64,000 nt of DNA from Paenibacillus dauci (GTDB lineage: Bacteria; Bacillota; Bacilli; Paenibacillales; Paenibacillaceae). The position numbers and the translations under genes are program-made. The first letter of the stretch is position 1. Each line of letters begins with the position of its first letter. Below, one piece after another: positions 57,468 to 64,000 of the stretch. The notes under the pieces were generated by a model. The model had not been told where the DNA came from and did not search any database. It was given only the letters and a program-made list of their open reading frames with translations. The stretch is from contig NZ_LAQQ01000001.1 in assembly GCF_000971985.1 (NCBI RefSeq), forward strand, positions 1,539,932-1,603,931, in the 5' to 3' direction.

Positions 57468-59819
57468 TTATCCTTTCGTAATTACTGCACCTTTAAAGTA
57501 ATGCTGTAAAATTTCTTTGTAAGTGGAACCTTTATCGGCCATACCTTTGGCTCCCCACTGGGACATACCAAGTCCATGACCATTGCCTCGGCCGGTAAAC
57601 AAGAATCCGCCTGGCTCTGTAACACGGGCATTGCCTTCTCCGTTCATAATAACGGTAGAGGAAGTACCTTTTCCTTGCCCGGAAGCTCCCAGAATCACTA
57701 CTCCTGCTGCCGGCAGTTCATCCTGACTGCTACCTGCGCCGATTATAGTGTACTTCTCGGTCTGCACCACATCAAACAGCGTGCTTGGCAGCCCGTTGAG
57801 CGCTGAACGGAACATATCGGGATATTTAACATTCACTATGCTGCCATTTACCTTGATCTCGGTCACACGTCCGGATGGTCCACGCTCGGTTACTTGAATC
57901 GAAGTGATCGTCGACGGCAAGCTGGATGTAGTTTTGCCTTTCAGAGCAGATAACAGCTGTGAAGATGTATAGGGGCCGCGAATCCATTCATAGCTATTCG
58001 ACTCTGGAACAATCTCCAGTACAACCGCCTGATTGCCCGGATTCAGCTGAGCAACTGCTTTGACACTGTTTTGTACGACAGGAAGCTCACGTACATTGGT
58101 ATTTTTGGTAGTCACAGTCATATAATCGAGTCCCGCTTCCGTTTGCTTGCCTGCGAGCTTGGCATTATCTTCACGGATATAGCCTGACTCGCCATTATCC
58201 AGCAGGACATGATACCATTTTTTTAGATTGGCCTGGGCAGCGGCATCTCCATCCGAGACGACACTTACATAGGCGTCTCCGCTGCCTTTCCATACTTCTG
58301 AATTATCCGCACTGACTCCACCGGCATTGGCAGAGAAAATCGTCTCCAGAACCTTATTGTTTTTCATGACCACTTCACCGGCCGTATCATCCACTGCTTT
58401 GATAATCCGCTTGTCTTCCGCACTCACTCCATTATAGGCTTGGCTGAGTGTCCCATCGACTACATCCGCTATTTTGAAACGGGATGTGCCTTCCTGGGAT
58501 CTGGCATAGCTGCGTGCCGCTACAGCTTGCGCCTTGAGTGCTTCGGCAGGCCATGAAGCAGACACTTCTCCACCTACTACCGAATAAAGATAGTCTTCCA
58601 TCGGCAGTACGTTGATCCAGGCTAACTGACCGTTATAATTGCTAATCTCAAAGTCTCCACGATAGGAGCGAGCAGAACGTTCAGTCACCTGGGTTCCGGC
58701 ATCGCTTCCTTTGAGACGCATAACAGCTTTGCTGCCACTCACCATATAATGATCGATTGGAGCAGGACTGGTAATACTTGATGTTGCATTTTGGCGAATG
58801 ATAAGCGCAGACTCCGTACTGCTTACTGTTGTCAGCGTCACCTCAGGCAGTGCTGCCGCCGCAGCTGCTTTTACAGCAGCGAGACCGGCACTGTTAGCCT
58901 CCTCACCTACCCATACATTATAGGTCAATTGCCCACCGCTGTGAGTCAAAGCCATAAATGCATCCAGACCGGCATTCTGTGCATCCGTTAACGCAGATTG
59001 AGCTTGAGATTCACTCGTATAGCTACCTGCAGATAAGTGCATACTTCCTTTGACGGATGGCGTCTGACCACTTAATAGGGAACGTACGGTAGAGCTCACA
59101 CGGGAAGCTGCTGTTGTAGCATTCGCTTCGGTAGCATACATGCCGGTATATAATTGATAGATCGTACTTCCATTTTTGGAGGAAGTGAGTACAATCGGCT
59201 TATCACTGGTTGGTTGCAGCAGCTTGATCCCTGCCGCGGCTGTAGCAAAGTCTGCGGTTTCCAATACTTTAACCCGGTATCCATCAATCCCAAAGCTCGC
59301 CTGCTTACCAATTGACAGCCAGGAATCGAATGTCCGTCCGCTCATTTCACCCAGTTCCAGATCACTGGCCGACTTTACATTTACTACAGGTACGATAGAA
59401 GTATACGTACTACCTCCATTAAAAAATATTCCGACCCGAATCTCTTCATCCGAAGGCCCTGCTGCATAAGAAGGCATTGCATATCCTGCCATGAGTACTG
59501 CTGCCAGTGCCAATGTGCCTGCAGTACGTACAACCAGCTTGCGAAGCTCAACAAGAGAAGTGCGATATTTTTTATTTTCCGGTTCCATACATGTTATTGT
59601 GCGGTTATTTTGTTCATTTCCTGTTTGTTTATACGTTCCATGTTCCATGATAATGGATGATTTTAGTTGTATCCTTTGCAGGCTGGAACCATGATCAGAC
59701 CCTATAGTATGATGATTTGCTGCCCTGACAACTGTATTTTCCTGCCAGTTATCGTGGTTAAAATTATCTCCAGCAGCTTTCTCCCGATCCTGTTCTCGCA
59801 GCATTGCAAATTTCATCAT
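57468..59819 (-). CDS. SpoIID/LytB domain protein with SPOR-like repeats
   Basis: A 783-residue exported protein. A 90-residue hydrophilic N-terminal tail comes before a signal-type segment (VVRTAGTLALAAVLMAGYAMPSYAAG). Two SPOR-like repeats follow (about 220-310), then the SpoIID core (WINVLPMEDYLYSVVGGEV; WPAEALKAQAVAARSYA; FSANAGGVSADNSEVW) and the C-terminal GNGHGLGMSQWGAKGMA. SpoIID proteins are glycan-cleaving lytic transglycosylases used in engulfment or wall remodelling. AAAGGAAGGT lies before the ATGs at 59819 and 59816. It is much larger than spoIID proper. Confidence 0.88.
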   Translation of the reverse strand: MMKFAMLREQDREKAAGDNFNHDNWQENTVVRAANHHTIGSDHGSSLQRIQLKSSIIMEHGTYKQTGNEQNNRTITCMEPENKKYRTSLVELRKLVVRTAGTLALAAVLMAGYAMPSYAAGPSDEEIRVGIFFNGGSTYTSIVPVVNVKSASDLELGEMSGRTFDSWLSIGKQASFGIDGYRVKVLETADFATAAAGIKLLQPTSDKPIVLTSSKNGSTIYQLYTGMYATEANATTAASRVSSTVRSLLSGQTPSVKGSMHLSAGSYTSESQAQSALTDAQNAGLDAFMALTHSGGQLTYNVWVGEEANSAGLAAVKAAAAAALPEVTLTTVSSTESALIIRQNATSSITSPAPIDHYMVSGSKAVMRLKGSDAGTQVTERSARSYRGDFEISNYNGQLAWINVLPMEDYLYSVVGGEVSASWPAEALKAQAVAARSYARSQEGTSRFKIADVVDGTLSQAYNGVSAEDKRIIKAVDDTAGEVVMKNNKVLETIFSANAGGVSADNSEVWKGSGDAYVSVVSDGDAAAQANLKKWYHVLLDNGESGYIREDNAKLAGKQTEAGLDYMTVTTKNTNVRELPVVQNSVKAVAQLNPGNQAVVLEIVPESNSYEWIRGPYTSSQLLSALKGKTTSSLPSTITSIQVTERGPSGRVTEIKVNGSIVNVKYPDMFRSALNGLPSTLFDVVQTEKYTIIGAGSSQDELPAAGVVILGASGQGKGTSSTVIMNGEGNARVTEPGGFLFTGRGNGHGLGMSQWGAKGMADKGSTYKEILQHYFKGAVITKG

Positions 59820-60161
59820 TGCTACCTTCCTTTCACTGTTCACTAAAATAATCATTCCCGATCAAGCAGCATATACTTCTTCCATCATCAGACAGATCAA
59901 TGGCAACAGATTACAAAAGGCTGACCATTTACAATATACATAATAGTTCAGTACCTAAAGCTAACTATAGCTAACCTTTTTTGGAGTGCAGCTTCGTTTC
60001 TTGGAGACCCAGTTTTAAAATATACTACTCTTTAGATATAACTATTTTAATAATTCAGCCTTTTCAATCTATCCATCTTTTGAGCTTTTGATCTACTATT
60101 ATTTCAAATGCATGCCTATTCAACGTATCCTTATTGACTGTATTCCTATAAGATCAATACA

Positions 60162-60211
60162 ATAAAAAGCCTGCTATTTATAGAAGATACACTCTATAAA
60201 TAACAGGCTTG
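60162..60211 (-). terminator. Terminator after ruvB
   Basis: AAGCCTG-T/C-TATTTATAGA arms of about 18 bp with an 8-nt loop, followed by TTTTTATTG on the minus strand. The rest of the 59820-60268 gap is A+T-rich with the direct repeats AGCTAAC near 59960-59980 and no clear promoter. Confidence 0.85.
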
Positions 60212-60268
60212 GCGCTATCAAGAGGTTCTATCTACATATCAGAGCCTCTATTATAACATGACTTGTAC

Positions 60269-61285
60269 TTATTTACCCTTCAAGTCTTCCGGCATGGGAA
60301 TTCCCAGATGACTGTAGGCTTTTGGCGTAACTACACGTCCACGTGGTGTACGCTGCAAGAACCCCAGTTGCAGCAGATAAGGCTCGTATACATCCTCGAT
60401 CGTTTGTCCTTCTTCGCCAATCGTAGCTGCGATGGTGTCCAGACCTACCGGACCTCCGCGGAAACTGTGAATCATTGCTTCCAACATTTTATGATCAATC
60501 TGATCCAGTCCGCATGGATCAACCTGCAGCATATTCAGCGACTCTTCGGCAATCTCCGGTGTAATAATACCATCACCACGTACCTGTGCATAATCTCTTA
60601 CCCGTTTGAGCAGACGATTCGCAATACGTGGAGTCCCTCTTCCACGCAGTGCAATCTCCTCGGCAGCATCTCCCAGAATCTCAATTCCCAGAATATCTGC
60701 ACCACGACTGACAATAAAGGTTAATTCATCTACGGTATAGAACTCCAATCGACTGACAACACCAAACCGATCACGCAGCGGAGCTGACAGTAACCCTGCT
60801 CTTGTTGTCGCTCCAATGAGTGTAAATGGAGGCAGATCCAAACGCACCGATCGTGCACTTGGTCCTTTACCGATCATAATATCCAGCGCCGAATCCTCCA
60901 TTGCAGGATACAATACCTCTTCTACAGAGCGATTCAATCGGTGAATCTCATCAATAAACAGAACGTCTCCATCCTGCAAATTAGTCAGCAGTGCTGCCAG
61001 ATCACCGGGACGCTCGATTGCCGGTCCTGAAGTGGTGCGAAGATTCACTCCTAGCTCATTGGCAATAATGTTGGCAAGTGTTGTTTTACCAAGTCCTGGT
61101 GGACCATAAAGCAGTACATGATCCAGTGCCTCACCACGCATCTTGGCCGCTTCAATATAGATTTTCAAGTTTTCCTTTACCCGGCTTTGACCAATGTATT
61201 CCGCCAGATAGCGGGGACGCAGACTCAGTTCCACCGCTTGGTCTTCCATCATCAAGTTAGCCGATATGATGCGGTCATCCGTCAT
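60269..61285 (-). CDS. ruvB: Holliday junction ATP-dependent DNA helicase RuvB
   Basis: A 338-residue AAA+ motor with [11 protein letters not shown] at the start, Walker [13 protein letters not shown], Walker [10 protein letters not shown], sensor IGATTRAG and the C-terminal winged helix. It drives branch migration with RuvA. The ATG at 61285 follows GGGGAG by 8 nt. It is downstream of ruvA but separated from it by 403 nt that include a tandem-repeat array. Confidence 0.97.
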   Translation of the reverse strand: MTDDRIISANLMMEDQAVELSLRPRYLAEYIGQSRVKENLKIYIEAAKMRGEALDHVLLYGPPGLGKTTLANIIANELGVNLRTTSGPAIERPGDLAALLTNLQDGDVLFIDEIHRLNRSVEEVLYPAMEDSALDIMIGKGPSARSVRLDLPPFTLIGATTRAGLLSAPLRDRFGVVSRLEFYTVDELTFIVSRGADILGIEILGDAAEEIALRGRGTPRIANRLLKRVRDYAQVRGDGIITPEIAEESLNMLQVDPCGLDQIDHKMLEAMIHSFRGGPVGLDTIAATIGEEGQTIEDVYEPYLLQLGFLQRTPRGRVVTPKAYSHLGIPMPEDLKGK

Positions 61286-61393
61286 CTTTATCGCTCCCCT
61301 CTCGTTGCAGTTCATATTCGCACAAGGCCCCGATATCTGGTGCCCTGTTTACATTTTTATACTCAATCAGTATAAGTATACGAATAACATTGA

Positions 61394-61593
61394 TATCCTG
61401 TATCCTGTATCCTGTATCCTGTATCCTGTATCCTGTATCCTGTATCCTGTATCCTGTATCCTGTATCCTGTATCCTGTATCCTGTATCCTGTATCCTGTA
61501 TCCTGTATCCTGTATCCTGTATCCTGTATCCTGTATCCTGTATCCTGTATCCTGTATCCTGTATCCTGTATCCTGTATCCTGTATCCTGTATC
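61394..61593 (-). repeat. Perfect 7-bp minisatellite, 28 copies, between ruvA and ruvB
   Basis: TATCCTG (CAGGATA in the transcript sense) is repeated 28 times without any mismatch from 61394 to 61589, plus four extra bases. No reading frame of the unit contains a stop, so spurious open frames cross it on both strands. In the transcript each unit contains AGGA. The array fills half of the 61286-61688 gap; the other half is unremarkable. Confidence 0.98.
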
Positions 61594-61688
61594 AAATACA
61601 GTCTATCCAAGAATCGTATTTGAATCTATATTACACAAATTAATTCGGTTCACCAGTTCCGGCTATACGCTGCTGGTTCTGGCCTATC

Positions 61689-62309
61689 TTATGATCCAGT
61701 ATACAGCATTTTCAGAGCCCGCTTCATAACAGAATCGGCTGTATCTTCCGGGAAGACTTCATGTTTGAGCGTTTGCCACATACGATCCAGTTCTGACTCT
61801 GTGTAACCTAGCGCTTTGAGACCTTCCCGCACTTCCGGCCATACATCTCCTGGCGCCCCCAGTGGTGCTTCTGTCTGTGCAAACAAACCCGTAGCGATAA
61901 GCGCATCTCCGATCCCATCCAACTTATCCTTGAGATCCAGAATCATGCGTTGAGCCGTTTTCTTTCCAATCCCCGGCAGCTTGGTCAGGAAAGTAATATT
62001 CTCCTGGTAAATGGCTGTGATTACGCCTTCCGGACTACCACCACTTAATATTCCTAACGCGACTCTTGGTCCGATACCGGATACTTCGATCAATTTACGA
62101 AACAACTTCTGTTCATCACGACTAGGAAATCCAAATAGCTGTATCGCATCTTCACGAACATGATGATGGGTGTATACCGTAATCTCACCTGTATGCTTCG
62201 CCCAAGCAAAAGGATTCGGACAAAATACCCGATATCCGATCCCATTAACATCCATTACAATATATTCATTCTCCAAGTGGACCAGAGGCCCGCGTAAATA
62301 ATCAATCAT
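61689..62309 (-). CDS. ruvA: Holliday junction branch migration protein RuvA
   Basis: A 206-residue protein with the N-terminal OB fold (MIDYLRGPLVHLENEYIVMDVNGIGYRV), two helix-hairpin-helix motifs (LIEVSGIGPRVALGIL and LTKLPGIGKKTAQRMIL) and the C-terminal RuvB-contact domain. It binds four-way junctions. Its ATG overlaps the ruvC stop by 4 nt (ATGA), giving tight coupling. Confidence 0.97.
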   Translation of the reverse strand: MIDYLRGPLVHLENEYIVMDVNGIGYRVFCPNPFAWAKHTGEITVYTHHHVREDAIQLFGFPSRDEQKLFRKLIEVSGIGPRVALGILSGGSPEGVITAIYQENITFLTKLPGIGKKTAQRMILDLKDKLDGIGDALIATGLFAQTEAPLGAPGDVWPEVREGLKALGYTESELDRMWQTLKHEVFPEDTADSVMKRALKMLYTGS

Positions 62310-62809
62310 TTTTTAAGTACCTCATTTAGTTTAGAATTTAATACATAGGAGTGGGCATGACAAACAGCAACCGCCAGAGCATCAGCTACATCATCCGGCT
62401 TTGGAACTTTTTGCAGATTCAAAAACATGCGTACCATCTCCTGAACCTGCCGTTTTTCTGCTTTACCATAGCCTACAATCGCCTGCTTAACCTGCATTGG
62501 TGTATATTCCCCTATAGGCAGTCCACGCTGTGCAGCTGCCAGAATCGATACGCCACGCGCCTGACTGACCGACATGGCTGTAGTCACATTGCGACTAAAA
62601 AACAATTTTTCAAAAGCAACGGCGTCGGGTTTGTACTTATCGATTAACTGTACCATCCCCTCATATACATGCATCAGACGCTCTTCTTCCGGCGTGTGCG
62701 CCTCTGTCTGAATACATCCATACTGAACAGGTGTCAGCTTGCTTCCGTTCTTATCAATAAATCCAAAACCAACAATTGCAATCCCCGGATCAATCCCCAA
62801 TATACGCAA
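62306..62809 (-). CDS. ruvC: Holliday junction resolvase RuvC
   Basis: A 167-residue RNase H-fold nuclease. Active-site acidic residues are in ILGIDPG, FEKLFF and KPDDVADALAVAVCH. It begins with TTG at 62809, 8 nt after AAGGAG, giving the family-typical MRILGIDPG start; an upstream ATG at 62833 overlaps that ribosome site. ruvC is absent from B. subtilis, which resolves junctions with RecU, so its presence helps place the organism. Confidence 0.95.
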   Translation of the reverse strand: MRILGIDPGIAIVGFGFIDKNGSKLTPVQYGCIQTEAHTPEEERLMHVYEGMVQLIDKYKPDAVAFEKLFFSRNVTTAMSVSQARGVSILAAAQRGLPIGEYTPMQVKQAIVGYGKAEKRQVQEMVRMFLNLQKVPKPDDVADALAVAVCHAHSYVLNSKLNEVLKK

Positions 62810-63038
62810 ACCTATCTCTCCTTCATTCTGCACATCTATAATCTGCCCTTGTTATCTGTGTAGCTTATTATTTGTTTATTCTATTGTCTCTACAGGAATC
62901 ATTCATTATTGTTAAGTAGATCTCTTCCGTTTATCATACTACATGATAAGCCAAATAGGCGAACATATGTATCTTTTTTTATTATATCAAAAGGAATAAA
63001 TTCTAACAGACGATAACTAAAAAACTTGCTAATAAAAT

Positions 63039-63072
63039 AAAAAAGCACCACTCCATAAAGAGTGATGCTTTT
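63039..63072 (-). terminator. Terminator of the tRNA cluster
   Basis: AAAGCATCACTC ... GAGTGGTGCTTT stem followed by TTTATTTTA on the minus strand, six nt after the last tRNA. Confidence 0.85.
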
Positions 63073-63077
63073 GCATA

Positions 63078-63151
63078 TCGGGATGACACGATTTGAACAT
63101 GCGACCCCCTGGTCCCAAACCAGGTGCTCTACCAAGCTGAGCTACATCCCG
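63078..63151 (-). tRNA. tRNA-Pro (TGG)
   Basis: Seven-base-pair acceptor CGGGATG/CATCCCG, D-loop GCTCAGCTTGGTAGAGC, anticodon loop TTTGGGA with TGG, T-loop TTCAAAT. The 3' CCA is not encoded. Last gene of the cluster. Confidence 0.96.
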
Positions 63152-63157
63152 ATGATA

Positions 63158-63237
63158 TGCCGGTGAAGGGACTCGAACCCCCACGGTTTCCCTCACGATT
63201 TTGAGTCGCGCGCGTCTGCCAATTCCGCCACACCGGC
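63158..63237 (-). tRNA. tRNA-Leu (CAA)
   Basis: Acceptor GCCGGTG/CACCGGC, anticodon loop CTCAAAA with CAA, short class II variable arm GAGGGAAACC, T-loop TTCGAGT. The CCA end is not encoded. Confidence 0.95.
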
Positions 63238-63263
63238 AAATATGTGGTCTTTCAAAATAAAAA

Positions 63264-63340
63264 TGGCGCGCCCTAAGAGATTCGAACTCCTGACCTTTTG
63301 ATTCGTAGTCAAACGCTCTATCCAGCTGAGCTAAGGGCGC
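63264..63340 (-). tRNA. tRNA-Arg (ACG)
   Basis: Acceptor GCGCCCT/AGGGCGC, anticodon loop CTACGAA with ACG (A34 is normally made inosine), T-loop TTCGAAT, encoded CCA. Confidence 0.96.
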
Positions 63341-63344
63341 ATAT

Positions 63345-63419
63345 TGGAGCGGACGACGGGAATCGAACCCGCGACCCTCGCCTTGGCAAGGCGATGCTCT
63401 ACCGCTGAGCCACGTCCGC
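63345..63419 (-). tRNA. tRNA-Gly (GCC)
   Basis: Acceptor GCGGACG/CGTCCGC, anticodon loop TTGCCAA with GCC, discriminator T, encoded CCA. An 87-nt A+T-rich gap with the palindrome ATTCATTAATGAAT separates it from tRNA-Asp. Confidence 0.96.
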
Positions 63420-63506
63420 AAAAAAATACAATATGCCATTCTAATAATTATATTTATTATTAGATATTTCTCAAATTATTCATTAATGAATAACTCAGAA
63501 AAAAAA

Positions 63507-63582
63507 TGGCGGAACCGACGGGATTTGAACCCGCGATCTCCTGCGTGACAGGCAGGCATGTTAACCCCTACACCACGGTTCC
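63507..63582 (-). tRNA. tRNA-Asp (GTC)
   Basis: Acceptor GGAACCG/CGGTTCC, anticodon loop CTGTCAC with GTC, discriminator G and encoded CCA. G73 is the base expected to pair with the TGGC bulge of the hisS T-box. Confidence 0.96.
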
Positions 63583-63590
63583 AAAACTAT

Positions 63591-63663
<73 letters not shown>

Positions 63664-63682
63664 TCGTCATACAAAATATCTA

Positions 63683-63758
63683 TGGTGGAGACTGAGGGGA
63701 TCGAACCCCCGACCCTCTGCTTGTAAGGCAGATGCTCTCCCAGCTGAGCTAAGTCTCC
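63683..63758 (-). tRNA. tRNA-Val (TAC)
   Basis: Acceptor GGAGACT/AGTCTCC, anticodon loop CTTACAA with TAC, T-loop TTCGATC, encoded CCA. Confidence 0.96.
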
Positions 63759-63765
63759 ATAAATA

Positions 63766-63837
63766 TGACCCGTAGGGGATTCGAACCCCTGTTACCTCCG
63801 TGAAAGGGAGGTGTCTTAACCCCTTGACCAACGGGCC
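63766..63837 (-). tRNA. tRNA-Glu (TTC)
   Basis: Acceptor GGCCCGT/ACGGGTC (one G-T pair), anticodon loop CTTTCAC with TTC, T-loop TTCGAAT. CCA not encoded. A substrate expected for MnmA thiolation. Confidence 0.95.
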
Positions 63838-63923
63838 TTAATAATATGCAATATATTTTATACTACCATGTAATTTATAATTGAACAACAATTTTACCAC
63901 AATCGGAGACAAAATAATCTTTC

Positions 63924-64000
63924 TGGCGGAGAGAGAGGGATTCGAACCCTCGAGACGCTTGTGACGCCTACACGATTTCCAATCGTGCTCCTTCGGCCAA
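63924..64000 (-). tRNA. tRNA-Ser (GGA), 5' end beyond the window
   Basis: Anticodon loop TTGGAAA with GGA, long variable arm and T-loop TTCGAAT, discriminator G with encoded CCA. The 5' acceptor strand lies beyond position 64000. Confidence 0.9.

Noticed and set aside
61394..61593. Possible CRISPR array
   Set aside because: Units of 7 bp are contiguous with no spacers, and no cas gene is near.
61266..61643. Open frames in several phases on both strands across the 7-bp repeats
   Set aside because: The repeat unit has no stop in any phase, so long frames are inevitable; none has a ribosome site or a recognisable flanking domain.
63029..63439. Minus-strand open frame of 136 codons across the tRNA cluster
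   Set aside because: It is simply translation through tRNA-Pro, Leu, Arg and Gly; such frames are a well-known artefact.

Overview
The window looks like a chromosomal housekeeping segment from a spore-forming Bacillales bacterium, most likely Paenibacillaceae. The gene order is the well-known Bacillus yrr/yrv neighbourhood (tgt, yajC, secDF, recJ, apt, relA, dtd, hisS, aspS, tcdA, rarA, cymR, iscS, mnmA, alaS, ireB, ruvX, mltG, two U32 peptidases). It differs from B. subtilis in that secD and secF are separate genes, a ruvC gene heads ruvAB, several unrelated genes are interspersed, and base composition is close to balanced. Genus assignment is inference from synteny and family resemblance; no 16S gene is in view.

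Left arm (1-11 kb): an anchored alpha/beta hydrolase; the kdgK and eda genes of 2-keto-3-deoxygluconate catabolism; a membrane acyltransferase whose upstream region carries a near-perfect Fnr/Rex-type palindrome; a GsiB-like KGG stress protein behind a sigma-B-type promoter; ilvD; a YtvI-type membrane protein; and a large chemoreceptor whose C-terminal tail is a pure 24-unit Glu-Gln repeat encoded by a perfect hexanucleotide tandem array.

Middle left (11-28 kb): the alaS-ireB-ruvX-DUF1292-DUF1292-mltG-U32-U32 series, with a 155-nt imperfect inverted-repeat element between alaS and ireB and an attenuator-like leader before alaS. Next come a zinc ribbon, a PRC-barrel protein, iscS and cymR, and divergent mnmA, so sulfur-transfer partners are adjacent but on opposite strands. 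A divergent enolase follows, then two overlapping fluC genes under a fluoride riboswitch, and rarA.

Middle right (28-50 kb): HelD-type helicase, purine-type permease, hisS-aspS-tcdA behind a T-box leader that reads aspartate, three small stress-type genes, dtd, relA, a uracil permease, the KhtTU potassium/proton antiporter, apt, recJ and a cation diffusion facilitator with a degenerate metal site.

Right arm (50-64 kb): secF, secD, comN, an ArsB/NhaD-type permease, yajC, tgt, queA, a SpoIID-domain protein, ruvB, a 28-copy 7-bp minisatellite, ruvA, ruvC, and a nine-gene tRNA cluster cut by the window end. Nearly all right-arm genes run on the minus strand. The main themes are translation quality and tRNA modification (alaS, hisS, aspS, dtd, mnmA, tcdA, queA, tgt, U32), recombination (ruvABC, ruvX, recJ, rarA), secretion (secDF, yajC) and ion/fluoride homeostasis. 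I see no prophage, insertion sequence, CRISPR array or defence island. The most unusual signals are the two perfect short tandem arrays, the long inverted repeat and several leader RNAs.
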